Assembly (NCBI GenBank): GCA_947503245.1
Contig: CANNCV010000001.1
Coordinates: 62,001 to 126,000 of the forward strand
DNA: 64,000 nucleotides
Direction of reading: 5' to 3'
From: an uncultured Sphingomonadaceae bacterium
Lineage (GTDB): Bacteria > Pseudomonadota > Alphaproteobacteria > Sphingomonadales > Sphingomonadaceae
Shown: in pieces, positions 30,927-40,856 of the stretch
Layout of the letters: each line of letters begins with the position of its first letter
How positions within the stretch are numbered: position 1 is the stretch's first letter
Notes under the pieces: generated by a model
The model's database searches: none
Told to the model about the DNA's origin: nothing
The model's input: only the letters and a program-made list of their open reading frames with translations
Translations under genes and position numbers: made by a program

Positions 30927-31958
30927 ATGAAATTACACTATTTCATCATGACAATGCTTTTGGGAATGAGCATTTCGTCCCAGACGGCTTTAGCGCAAGA
31001 GCGTAATTTGCAAGGCGATGTGATGGTTGTGCCCGTCCTCCCCGATGCGCCCATATTGTCAACCGATGACTATCCTGAATGCCGTGAAGATTGGCAAAAG
31101 ATAGAAGCACCTTTTGAACGTGCCAATGATATTAACCGATGCACGGAGTTGCTGGACAGATTTTATGATGGAAAGCTGTTGCCATTTGCTGATCAGATGA
31201 TTGCCCACCAAACAGAATTGTCACGGCTTTACAGTGAAGAAGTGGCCGGAAACCCGACATTGACGCCAGCCGTACATGACGATTTCTATGCACGGATGCG
31301 CGCAGAATTCAGCAAATCAGAACCAAATGGTGAATATATGTCTGACTATCAGGCCGCTGTTGCTCGCTATGGCGCTGACCGCGAATATCTGCAGGACCGT
31401 TTCTGCTTCAACACTGGTTGCAATGGCTATCCCGTACCCGAATACACACCGCCAGAGCCAGTGCAGATTGCCGCCAATGATGACGATGGCAATAAGAAAG
31501 ACAAATCCAAAAAGAGCAAAAAGTCCAAGAAAAAGAAGACCGCTAACAAAGGGTGTGGCAGAGCCCGAAAGCGCGGTGGATTTTTGGGTAGCGTGCTTGG
31601 CGGCGTTGCCGGACAAGCCGCAGGGCTTGACGGTATTGGTAGTTTATTGGCCGCTGGCGTTGGCGGAATATTGGTTGGGGAAATTGCCTGTCAACTGACC
31701 AAGGAGGAACAGGAAGAAGCGGTTAAAGCAACAAAAAAGGTCACTGAGGCCGAGGCTGTAGGCGCGACCGCTGAATGGAAAAGCCCTAGCAGAGAAGGCG
31801 TTTCGGGGTCTTCAACCGTAACGGCTTTGGCATCGCGCCCCAATGGCCGCAAATGCATGACCATCACGGACATTGCGATTATTGATGGTGAAGAAACCCG
31901 GATTGAAAAGCAAATGTGCAAAAGCCGTGGCGACAAGGCCTATGTTCTAGAAGCCTGA
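30927..31958 (+). CDS. Secreted hypothetical with Lys-rich linker, glycine-zipper segment and C-terminal domain
   Basis: SD AAGGGGA before ATG 30927; signal peptide MKLHYFIMTMLLGMSISSQTALAQ; KKSKKSKKKKTANKG; GGFLGSVLGGVAGQAAGLDGIGSLLAAGVGGILVG. Confidence 0.6.
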   Translation: MKLHYFIMTMLLGMSISSQTALAQERNLQGDVMVVPVLPDAPILSTDDYPECREDWQKIEAPFERANDINRCTELLDRFYDGKLLPFADQMIAHQTELSRLYSEEVAGNPTLTPAVHDDFYARMRAEFSKSEPNGEYMSDYQAAVARYGADREYLQDRFCFNTGCNGYPVPEYTPPEPVQIAANDDDGNKKDKSKKSKKSKKKKTANKGCGRARKRGGFLGSVLGGVAGQAAGLDGIGSLLAAGVGGILVGEIACQLTKEEQEEAVKATKKVTEAEAVGATAEWKSPSREGVSGSSTVTALASRPNGRKCMTITDIAIIDGEETRIEKQMCKSRGDKAYVLEA

Positions 31959-31970
31959 TATAGCGTTGCT

Positions 31971-32711
31971 TTAGAGGCTTTTGCGCATCGCAAAGCGGCG
32001 CAGTTTTTGTGGGCCATGAGGACTTGCCATCTCCACTTGTTCTTCATGCAGGACAGCGAACCCCATGGCGGCAAAAGCAGGCTGTGCCATGAGACTGGCA
32101 TGGGTTTCCAGCCTATGTTTTCCTTGAGCACGCGCTTCATCTTCAATCTGTTCATATAAAGCGCGAAACAGGCCGCTCCCTCGTGCAGGTCCGGCAATAT
32201 ATGCAAAGTCGACATAAGCATGACCCGCCTTTTCAAGTTGCTCCAGACTCATAAAGCCTAGCGCTTCGTCCCCATCCGTCTCTGCCAGCAAAACATTTTG
32301 CTTGGCCAAACGATCATTCCAGACAGGACCGGATCGCGGCTCAGGCATCCATGCTATGCGTTCATCTTCGCTATAAGGACTGGGCAATGCATGAACAGCA
32401 TCAAACATCAATTGACCCAAACGGGTATAATCCGCTTCTCCATTGGCCCAGCGAAATGTAACCTCGGCTTGTGCATTCTGTTGCAACTGTGCCGCCAGCC
32501 ATAAACGGACCGCACTGGCCAGACCGGGCGGCGTATCGCTCTGCATCCGCTCCAGATCAATTTGCGCCACCAGAGCATTGATAGGTATTTGCCGCGTCGC
32601 TGCTTCTGTCTTTAGCCAGTCCCAAAAGACAGGCTCAAGACTGATAGACGTGGCGTGGCCAGCAATTGTAATCGAGCGTTTTACCGGAGGGTGATAATAG
32701 GGTTGGGCCAT
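31971..32711 (-). CDS. Ribbon-helix-helix (RHH_4-like) / GNAT acetyltransferase fusion
   Basis: N-terminus RSITIAGHATSISLEPVFWDWLKTEAATRQIPINALVAQIDLER...NLASAVRLW-type; C-terminus GNAT-like YIAGPARGSGLFRALYEQIEDEARAQGKHRLETHA. Confidence 0.7.
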   Translation of the reverse strand: MAQPYYHPPVKRSITIAGHATSISLEPVFWDWLKTEAATRQIPINALVAQIDLERMQSDTPPGLASAVRLWLAAQLQQNAQAEVTFRWANGEADYTRLGQLMFDAVHALPSPYSEDERIAWMPEPRSGPVWNDRLAKQNVLLAETDGDEALGFMSLEQLEKAGHAYVDFAYIAGPARGSGLFRALYEQIEDEARAQGKHRLETHASLMAQPAFAAMGFAVLHEEQVEMASPHGPQKLRRFAMRKSL

Positions 32712-32768
32712 AGTGACAGCCTATGCGGCAAGCAGATGCAAAAGCCAATAAGCTGCGCGCAATCCGAT

Positions 32769-33491
32769 TCAATACATATGCATGCCGCCATTTATCGACA
32801 ATGTAGAGCCAGTGATCCAACCGGCATTGTCGCTGGTCAGAAACTCTACGCCGCGCGCAATCTCACCTGGCTCGCCCAAGCGGCCCATAGGGATTTGCGC
32901 GACAATCTTTTCCATCACGGTGTCGGGAATGGTGGCCAGCATATCGGTAGCAATATAGCCTGGCGCGATAGCATTTGCGGTGACGCCATAGCGGGCACCT
33001 TCTGCCGCGAGGCTTTTGGTGAAGCCATGGATACCCGATTTGGCCGCAGCATAATTAACCTGACCAATTTGCCCGCTTTGACCATTGACCGAGCCGACAT
33101 TGACAATCCGTCCCCATCCACGTTCCCGCATTTTTGGAAAGGCAGCTTTGGCCATAGAGAAACAACCGGAAAGATCGACGCGCAATACCTCTTCCCATTG
33201 CTCATATGTCATTTTCATCAATGTCGCATCACGCGTGATACCGGCATTATTTACCAAGATGTCCACTTCGCCATGATCGGTGGCGATTTTGGCAACAGCA
33301 TCCTGACATTGCTCATGGTCACCAACATCCCATTTCTGGGTCGCAATGCCGGTCCGTTCGGTAAAGTCCTGAGCAGCAGCATCATTGCCGCCATAGCTGG
33401 CTATCACGGTGCGGCCATGCTCTTTCAAGCGAACACATATTGCTTCACCAATACCGCGTGTTCCGCCGGTGACGATTGCTATTCTGCCCAT
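32769..33491 (-). CDS. phaB: Acetoacetyl-CoA reductase (SDR family)
   Basis: VTGGTRGIGEAIC, NNAGITRD, GRIVNVGSVNGQSGQIGQVNYAAAKSGIHGFTKSLA. Confidence 0.88.
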   Translation of the reverse strand: MGRIAIVTGGTRGIGEAICVRLKEHGRTVIASYGGNDAAAQDFTERTGIATQKWDVGDHEQCQDAVAKIATDHGEVDILVNNAGITRDATLMKMTYEQWEEVLRVDLSGCFSMAKAAFPKMRERGWGRIVNVGSVNGQSGQIGQVNYAAAKSGIHGFTKSLAAEGARYGVTANAIAPGYIATDMLATIPDTVMEKIVAQIPMGRLGEPGEIARGVEFLTSDNAGWITGSTLSINGGMHMY

Positions 33492-33613
33492 ATCTTGCTC
33501 CTGATGTCCGCAATATTTTCGTGTAAAAGCAAGGTCTAGAGTGATGATATAGTTGGGGCAAGATGACGCGAACGGGAGGTGAAGTCATTCACTGCTGGTC
33601 ATGCAATAGACAA

Positions 33614-33639
33614 CAAAAAAGCGGGGCCGAAGCCCCGCT
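33614..33639 (-). terminator. Rho-independent terminator of the protease gene
   Basis: Minus strand AGCGGGGC-ttcg-GCCCCGCT-TTTTT. Confidence 0.93.
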
Positions 33640-33670
33640 CAATATCTGTCCCGATTATGGGAGATTATGT

Positions 33671-35230
33671 TTAGTTGCTATCGCGCAGACGTACCGGCAC
33701 GAAAATCTCCGGCTTACCGCGTGCACGCACTTTAATGACTTTCAACAATATTGCGCCGCGTCCCTCACTCGTCGCTTGTTGTACAATCTTTTCGAGATCG
33801 TCAGGCGAAGTAACAGGCTGGCCATTGGCCATGACAATGACTTCACCGCGCGCCAGAGACTTTCTGGCGGCATCGCTATTGCGGTCAACAGCAGCAATAA
33901 TCACGCCTTTTTGATCAGCTTCAAGACCCACTTGCTCAGCAATGGCTGGAGTCAGGTCTTGCACAGCAATACCAAGAGCTTGTTGTGCTGCAACTTCATC
34001 CTGCTCTGGATCTTCCTCTTCGAAGTTCTGTTCTGATTGCCCAAAGGCTGCGGCCATGGCGTCAGGTGCAGGGCGTTTCTCAACCACTGCTTGAACCGTT
34101 TGGCGTTTGCCATTGCGGACCAGTTCAATCGGGATTTTTGAGCCTGGCTTCACATTGGCTACAATGAAAGACAATGTTTGCTCAGGCGTGACAGCCTTGC
34201 CATCGACAGTGATAACAACATCACCGGCCCGAATACCTGCTTTTGCAGCCGGGCCATCATCCTGAACAAGACCGATAAATTCACCACGGTTTTTGGGTAG
34301 GCCAAGCGATTCAGCAAGATCATCATCGAGCGGCCGAATCTGAACACCAAGGAAGCCGCGCTCAATTTCTTCACCGTTTATAAGAGAAGTAACGATCGGA
34401 TTGGCCACCTCCGATGGGATAGCAAAACCAATACCAACACTGCCGCCATTGGGCGATATGATAGCGGTATTAATACCGATAACATTGCCGTTCAGATCAA
34501 ACATCGGACCGCCGGAATTGCCGCGGTTAATGGATGCATCAGTCTGGATATAACGATCAAAAGCACCGCCAGTGCCTACGCCGCCCGGGCCAACATTACG
34601 GTACAATGCGGACACGATGCCCGAAGTTACCGTTCCGCCCAAGCCCAATGGGTTGCCGATAGCGATAATCCAGTCACCCACACGAGCTTTGGTTGAATCG
34701 CCAAATTGTACGAATGGGAACGCTTCGCCGCGTTGAATTTTCAATACCGCCAGATCGGAGTCCGGATCGCGGCCAACCAATTCAGCCTCATATTCCTTGC
34801 CATCCGGCATGGTTACTGTGATCGATTCAATCGTCGCATTGCGACCTTCAGCGGAAACAACATGGTTGTTGGTAACGACATAGCCATCCGCTGAAATAAT
34901 GAAACCAGAACCGAGAGACTGGGCAGGGCGGGTTGTTTCGCCCTGGCTGCCTCGTCCACGACGGTTACCGAAAAGGTCGCCAAAGGGGGAGCCAGCAAAC
35001 GGGTTATTGCGGACCCGCACACGCTGTTTGGTTGAGATATTGACCACAGCCGGTTGCAGCTGTTCGGTCAGATCCGCAAAACTCATTGGCGCACCAGCGC
35101 GCGGTGCGGCAGCTGTCACTACCCGTTGATCATTTTGTGCAACCTGCGCACCGACGGTCTGACCAGTACTCAGCGCAACAGCGCTCCCGGCGACCAATAA
35201 AGCAGCAGTTACTCCATAAGCATAACGCAC
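33671..35230 (-). CDS. Do-family serine endopeptidase (DegP/HtrA-like)
   Basis: GSGFIISADGYVVTNNHVV, DSDLAVLKIQ, NRGNSGGPMF; two PDZ-like regions. Confidence 0.93.
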   Translation of the reverse strand: MRYAYGVTAALLVAGSAVALSTGQTVGAQVAQNDQRVVTAAAPRAGAPMSFADLTEQLQPAVVNISTKQRVRVRNNPFAGSPFGDLFGNRRGRGSQGETTRPAQSLGSGFIISADGYVVTNNHVVSAEGRNATIESITVTMPDGKEYEAELVGRDPDSDLAVLKIQRGEAFPFVQFGDSTKARVGDWIIAIGNPLGLGGTVTSGIVSALYRNVGPGGVGTGGAFDRYIQTDASINRGNSGGPMFDLNGNVIGINTAIISPNGGSVGIGFAIPSEVANPIVTSLINGEEIERGFLGVQIRPLDDDLAESLGLPKNRGEFIGLVQDDGPAAKAGIRAGDVVITVDGKAVTPEQTLSFIVANVKPGSKIPIELVRNGKRQTVQAVVEKRPAPDAMAAAFGQSEQNFEEEDPEQDEVAAQQALGIAVQDLTPAIAEQVGLEADQKGVIIAAVDRNSDAARKSLARGEVIVMANGQPVTSPDDLEKIVQQATSEGRGAILLKVIKVRARGKPEIFVPVRLRDSN

Positions 35231-35397
35231 GTATAATTCCTCTCTTTGGTCCTTGATATAAGGGCCGTTATCGTCATCTGTCTTTTGGTCAGGACTGGCT
35301 TAACACCAATTGAACGACCACAAATGTTTTTGTCATTCTTCATATGACAATAGGCAATATATTGCGGCCATTCACGTTCCTGACATTTGCGCCCAGC

Positions 35398-36243
35398 TTA
35401 GCGCCGCCCGCGGAATTGGCGCAGATATTCACTATTGGGTGACAGCACGATTGACGAATCGCCCTTACCGTTGATGAATGTTTGTTGATAGCTTTCCATG
35501 GCGCGGTAGAAATCATAAAATTCCGGATCTTTGCCATAGCTTTCCGCATAAATTCTGGCCGATTCGGCTTCTGCTTGACCGCGAATAATTTGTGCTTCGC
35601 GCGTACCGGCAGCGCGAATTGCAGTCGCTTCCTGTTGTCGCTCAGAGCGCATACGCGAGAAAGCCGAGTCGAGCGGTGTGCCTTCAGGTAAATCTGCGCG
35701 TTTGATACGCACATCGATAATTTCCGCGCCATATTTCTTAGCCTGAACATTCAAAGCAGTCTGGATATTTTCCATAATCTGACCACGCTCAGGGCTGAGC
35801 AACTGCGCGAAAGACCGCTTACCAAGCTCGTTACGCAATGATGAACCTAAAATGGTGCGCAATTGGCCCTGCAAAGCCTCTTCGGTGCGTATTGACCGGA
35901 ACATTTGCAGCGGGTCCGTAATCCGGAACCTCGCAAAAGCGTCAACCTGCAAACGCAGTTTGTCCGTGGAGAGGACTTCCTGACGTTCCATCTCAATATT
36001 CAGAACCTGCTTATTGATATATTGAATTTGCTCAATAAACGGAATCCGCCAAGCAAGACCAGCACCAGTCTGACCGAATACCTCATTCGGTTTGTAGACA
36101 TTGATTTTCCGTTGTGGCTGACCATAGCGCAGAATCAAGGCCTGCTCTGTTTCAGGTACGATAGACACTGAAAGGCTGGTCAATATTGCGGCAAAAATTA
36201 GGACAATGCCGATGACAACAGGGTTACCGAAACGCGTTCCCAT
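35398..36243 (-). CDS. hflC: Protease modulator HflC
   Basis: SPFH/band-7 domain; start overlaps the end of hflK. Confidence 0.92.
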   Translation of the reverse strand: MGTRFGNPVVIGIVLIFAAILTSLSVSIVPETEQALILRYGQPQRKINVYKPNEVFGQTGAGLAWRIPFIEQIQYINKQVLNIEMERQEVLSTDKLRLQVDAFARFRITDPLQMFRSIRTEEALQGQLRTILGSSLRNELGKRSFAQLLSPERGQIMENIQTALNVQAKKYGAEIIDVRIKRADLPEGTPLDSAFSRMRSERQQEATAIRAAGTREAQIIRGQAEAESARIYAESYGKDPEFYDFYRAMESYQQTFINGKGDSSIVLSPNSEYLRQFRGRR

Positions 36244-37364
36244 TATTGCTCTCCCTGACCAGTTGATGGTTGCGTGGGTGCTGGCACCGTTGGTTGAGCA
36301 ATGTTGTCAGCGCGTCGGCGTAATTCAGGCAGAGGCAGATAAGGCGTGACATTACCAGCTTCGACAATTGTCTTATCTACTTTACCCAGTACCGCCTCCA
36401 GCGTTTCATAATAGAGGCGCTGGCGCGTGACTTCAGGCGCCAGACGATATTGCTCATAAACCTGATCAAAACGTGAAGTTTCGCCTTTCGCACGTTCAAT
36501 CAAACGGCTGGCATAGGCACGCGCATCGTTTTTCGATGTCTCAGCTTGTTGCTGGGCAACGTTAACCTGCTTAAATGCTTCATTGACCTCTTTTGGCGGA
36601 TCGGATTGACGGATAGTAATACCCTGAATTAAAACGCCAGCGCGGTAATCATCCAATATTTCCTGCATGCGTTGACGCACCTGTGCCTCAATATCGGTAC
36701 GTGCCGGACCAATCGCATCGTCCAGCGAGAAATTGGCAATGACAGCACGCATCGAACTTTCGGCCGTCGCCTCTACTGCTCCATCAGGGCCCTCTAGTTG
36801 AAAGAGATACAGCTCAGGGTCGCGCACTGACCAGCGGACCTCATAGGCCATATCGATAATATTTTGGTCGCTCGTCAAAACAAAATTGCCGTCATTGGCG
36901 CTTGCCGTGCCGATCGATGTTTCGCGAATAGCCTGTGTGTCGACTTTTTCCATGGTTTCGAAAGGCATTGGCAGGGTCCAGTTAATGCCCGGGCCAACGG
37001 TGCGCGAATAGGAACCAAGAAACTTGACGACGCCCTGCTCTTGCGGACCCAGTCGCCATATGCTGGTCGATAATATCCAAAAAATGGCAATGCCAATCAG
37101 GGCCAGTGGAATGAACTTCTTGCTATCCGGCATTTTGGGCATGCCTGTCATGCCGCCACCGCCGCCATTAGGGCCACCCCCGCCAGAGCGGTTACGGAAT
37201 AAATCCTCTACCGTGCCCTTTTTGCCAGAGCCATTGCTGCTGCCAGAAGGTTGCCATGGATTATTGGGCCCGCCAGAGCCGCCTTTGGTCGGACCATCGC
37301 CCCAAGGACTGCCCGAAGCCATGAATGAACCGAATTGCGAAAATATCTTGGAAAAACTTGCCAT
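36243..37364 (-). CDS. hflK: FtsH protease activity modulator HflK
   Basis: Gly-rich N-terminus, GPQEQGVVKFLGSYSRTVGPGINWTLPMPFE. Confidence 0.92.
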   Translation of the reverse strand: MASFSKIFSQFGSFMASGSPWGDGPTKGGSGGPNNPWQPSGSSNGSGKKGTVEDLFRNRSGGGGPNGGGGGMTGMPKMPDSKKFIPLALIGIAIFWILSTSIWRLGPQEQGVVKFLGSYSRTVGPGINWTLPMPFETMEKVDTQAIRETSIGTASANDGNFVLTSDQNIIDMAYEVRWSVRDPELYLFQLEGPDGAVEATAESSMRAVIANFSLDDAIGPARTDIEAQVRQRMQEILDDYRAGVLIQGITIRQSDPPKEVNEAFKQVNVAQQQAETSKNDARAYASRLIERAKGETSRFDQVYEQYRLAPEVTRQRLYYETLEAVLGKVDKTIVEAGNVTPYLPLPELRRRADNIAQPTVPAPTQPSTGQGEQ

Positions 37365-37493
37365 ATTCTCTTTATAGGTAACCCATGTTCAGAAAAATAG
37401 TGTCTTTGCGCATCTAGACCATGTTATGCGGCAAAATAATGATATTATTCGACCGACTGCACCTGCATCACTGCCCCTTGTTTCCCTATATAA

Positions 37494-38528
37494 GTGAAAG
37501 AGTTACCCCGAAAAATGCCGACAGCTGAAGCGCTTGAAAAAATCTTGGAAACAATTGCAGGTTCTCGCCATTCGGGATTACGGATCGATGAAGGTGATGT
37601 TTCACTCGTTCTGGATGTCAGCGGCTTGTCGCAATTGGAACGCGATAAGATGGACATCGCCATCAAACAGGCATTGCGTCAGCAAGGCGGCGCACAAACA
37701 GTAAAAATCGCAATGACCGCTGAAAAAGTGAAACGGCGGCTCATTGCTGTGGGAAGTGGCAAAGGCGGCGTTGGCAAATCAACCGTTTCCACCAATTTGG
37801 CCATCGCCCTTATGCAGGCAGGGCACAAAACCGGAATGGTCGATGCCGATATTTACGGACCATCCCAGACTCATTTGCTGGATTGCCCCGAGACCAAGCC
37901 GGAAATTCACGATAAGAAATTGGTGCCGATAACCACACCATCAGGCATAAAATTGCTTTCTATGGGGCAGTTGATTGAGCAAGGCCGCGCTATTGCGTGG
38001 CGTGGCCCCATGGCAGGTAAGGCCTTGGCGCAACTGATTGATGCCGATTGGGGCGATGTTACCGATCTTGTTATTGATCTGCCGCCAGGTACGGGCGATG
38101 TGCAAATGTCTTTGATGCAGCAGTTTAAACCTGATGGCGCAGTGATCGTGTCTACACCGCAGGATCTGGCGCTGATTGATGCAACACGGGCCATAAACCT
38201 GTTCGATCAGGGCAGCATACCGATTATCGGTTTGATCGAGAATATGGCGGGCTATATCTGCCCCAATTGTGGAGAGATTAGCGACCCCTTTGGCGCAGGC
38301 GGGGCAGAAGCCGCGGCCCAACAGATGAACCTGCCCTTTTTGGGCCGCATCCCGCTCGACATTGCCATTCGCCAGACCAGTGATGCTGGCACGCCTATAG
38401 CCGCTATTGATTGTCCGCAAGCCGCGGCTTTTCGTGCGATCGCGGCCAAAACCGTTGTCAGACTCGATGATATCGCCAAAGCGCCACCTCCGGCTCCCGC
38501 TCACACTCCAGCGGCAGATGCGCAATAA
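37494..38528 (+). CDS. Mrp/NBP35 Fe-S carrier ATPase
   Basis: GSGKGGVGKSTVSTNLAIAL deviant Walker A, CPNCGE. Confidence 0.92.
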   Translation: MKELPRKMPTAEALEKILETIAGSRHSGLRIDEGDVSLVLDVSGLSQLERDKMDIAIKQALRQQGGAQTVKIAMTAEKVKRRLIAVGSGKGGVGKSTVSTNLAIALMQAGHKTGMVDADIYGPSQTHLLDCPETKPEIHDKKLVPITTPSGIKLLSMGQLIEQGRAIAWRGPMAGKALAQLIDADWGDVTDLVIDLPPGTGDVQMSLMQQFKPDGAVIVSTPQDLALIDATRAINLFDQGSIPIIGLIENMAGYICPNCGEISDPFGAGGAEAAAQQMNLPFLGRIPLDIAIRQTSDAGTPIAAIDCPQAAAFRAIAAKTVVRLDDIAKAPPPAPAHTPAADAQ

Positions 38529-38532
38529 ATCA

Positions 38533-40803
38533 ATGACAGGCATATCCCGCAGAACAGTTTTGATAACAGGTGCCGTAGGCGCAGGGCTGGTCGTGGGTTG
38601 GTCCTTATTGCCCACCGAATTTGATAACCCCGTCCGCGCTGCACCGGATGATATTCTTTTCAACACCTATGTGCGGCTAACAGCCAGTGGTAGCATTACA
38701 ATCTCCATTCCAGTGCTCGACTTTGGTCTGGGTGAATCCACCTTGCTCGCCCAAATTATTGCGCAGGAAATGGGCGCAGATTGGCGCACTATTGCCATTG
38801 AGCCAGCTACGCCCAGCCCAGTTTACGCAAATATGACGCTGCTAAAACGTTGGGCACCAATAATTGCCCCACAAGATACCGGCACAGCAATTGCGCAAAG
38901 CGACCTTTTACTACAGCGTTATGCTGACCAGACACCCTTTATGATCAGCGGCGAAGCATCCACACTGGCCAGCTATTATCAACCCTGCCGCGATGCTGGT
39001 GCAGGGGTGCGCATCTTGCTTGCCAGTGCAGCAGCAGAGCGTTGGGGTATCGATTGGGAGCAATGCACGGTCGCCAATAATTTTGTATCCTTTGACGATA
39101 AACAACTTTCCTTCGCGCAATTGGCGCAAGAGGCAGCGACGCAAACTCTACCCGATATCTTACCGCTCAATCCCGATGGCCCCGGCGAACCAGAATTGCG
39201 AAATGATGCGTTGCAGGCATTGGATAATGGCGTGCGCACCAACTATCCGCGGCTTGATCTGCCCGCCAAAGTCGATGGCTCAGCCAATTTTGCTGCTGAT
39301 ATTCGCTTGCCGGAAATGCTCTACGCCGCCACTCGGCAAGGGCCACTGGGCAATAGCCGAGTCAAAACATTTAATCGCGACGCCGCGATGCAGGTAAATG
39401 CCGTTGTCGATGCTATTCAAAAGGATGATTTTGTGGCCGTGTTGGCGACAAATTGGTGGGCCGCCAATCAGGGACTAACCGCTAGCCGCCCTGAATTTAT
39501 CAGCATTGGGCGGCTGGCCGATAGTGACACAATGCAGCAAACTCTGGAAAATGCTGTGCGGGGCGGCCAGGGCTATAGGCTGGAATCGGTTGGTAATGTG
39601 GGCGATGCTCTAACACAGGACGGCGTTTTTATAGGCCAGTACCGCGTCGCAGCGGCTCAACATTGCACTATTGAAACCCAGTCGGCAACAGCCCGCTTTG
39701 CAGATGGCAGAGCGGAAATCTGGTATGCTGCGCAAGCACCATCCCAAACGCAGAGTGCAGTGGCAGAGGCTTTGGGTATTCCAGCCAAAAATGTCACGAT
39801 TTACCCCATGCCTTCATCAGGAGGTTGCGGCAAAGCGCTCGACCATCGCCCTGCCATTCAGGCGGCATTGCTGGCGCAGGAGACGCAGCGACCGGTGCAA
39901 CTTTGCTGGTCTCGCGGCGAGGAACAGGTGCAAAACCTGCCACGCCCACCAGCATATCTGGAATTGGCAGCCGCAACCCGTCAGGATGGTTCTATCACCG
40001 CGATGCACCACAAAATTGCCACACCCGCTTCGGGTCGTCAGACAATGCGCCGCTTGTTCGATGGCGATAGCCCCGCCCAAGCACGCGTTGAAACCACGGG
40101 CAGCTATGACCGCCATATGGTCGCAGGCGCCATGGCACCCTATGCCATAGCCAATATCAGCATAGACCATCATCCGGCCGATATTGCATTGCCAACCGGC
40201 ATGATGCGCGCCGATAGTGAAACGCTGAATTGTTTTGCCCGTGAATGTTTCATTGATGAATTGGCAATAAATGCTGCGCGTGAGCCTTTATCCTATCGGG
40301 TGCAGATGCTTGGCAAGACACCGCGACTGGTTGCCTGTCTATCACAGGCTGCAACCATGGCCGGATGGGATGGCGGCAGCAGAAATAGCGGGCAAGGCAT
40401 TGCCTGCCACTCAATGCACGGCGCAATGATCGCGATTATTGCCAATGCCCGGCGCCGCGATGACGGTGTTCGCGTCACACGGTTGAGCGCTGCGGTCGAT
40501 ATTGGTCAGGTCATCAACCCTGATATTTGTCTGCAACAGATTGAAAGCGGCATAGTTTATGGCATTGCCAATGCTCTGGGCGGCAGCAGCGAGTATGAAG
40601 GCGGACTGACCAATGGTCGGCATTTGCGCGATTATAATCTGCCCGTTTTGGCAGATATGCCTGAAATGGAAATATTTCTGATGCGCAGCAATAGTGCCGC
40701 AAGAGACGCTGATACGATAGGAATACCGGCGGTTGCGCCTGCCATTGCCAATGCCCTATTTTCGGCTACTGGCTTTCGCTTTCGCCAATTGCCATTGATT
40801 TGA
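38533..40803 (+). CDS. Xanthine dehydrogenase-family molybdopterin-binding subunit (isoquinoline 1-oxidoreductase beta-like)
   Basis: Twin-Arg/anchor-like MTGISRRTVLITGAVGAGLVVGWSLL; SSGGCGKALDHRPAIQAALLAQETQRPVQLCWSRGEE; C-terminal VDIGQVINPDICLQQIESGIVYGIANAL. Confidence 0.85.
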   Translation: MTGISRRTVLITGAVGAGLVVGWSLLPTEFDNPVRAAPDDILFNTYVRLTASGSITISIPVLDFGLGESTLLAQIIAQEMGADWRTIAIEPATPSPVYANMTLLKRWAPIIAPQDTGTAIAQSDLLLQRYADQTPFMISGEASTLASYYQPCRDAGAGVRILLASAAAERWGIDWEQCTVANNFVSFDDKQLSFAQLAQEAATQTLPDILPLNPDGPGEPELRNDALQALDNGVRTNYPRLDLPAKVDGSANFAADIRLPEMLYAATRQGPLGNSRVKTFNRDAAMQVNAVVDAIQKDDFVAVLATNWWAANQGLTASRPEFISIGRLADSDTMQQTLENAVRGGQGYRLESVGNVGDALTQDGVFIGQYRVAAAQHCTIETQSATARFADGRAEIWYAAQAPSQTQSAVAEALGIPAKNVTIYPMPSSGGCGKALDHRPAIQAALLAQETQRPVQLCWSRGEEQVQNLPRPPAYLELAAATRQDGSITAMHHKIATPASGRQTMRRLFDGDSPAQARVETTGSYDRHMVAGAMAPYAIANISIDHHPADIALPTGMMRADSETLNCFARECFIDELAINAAREPLSYRVQMLGKTPRLVACLSQAATMAGWDGGSRNSGQGIACHSMHGAMIAIIANARRRDDGVRVTRLSAAVDIGQVINPDICLQQIESGIVYGIANALGGSSEYEGGLTNGRHLRDYNLPVLADMPEMEIFLMRSNSAARDADTIGIPAVAPAIANALFSATGFRFRQLPLI

Positions 40804-40856
40804 CGTTTCGGCGCATTAACTCTGCCAATATTCACTGGAACGTGTAAGGACGCCTG

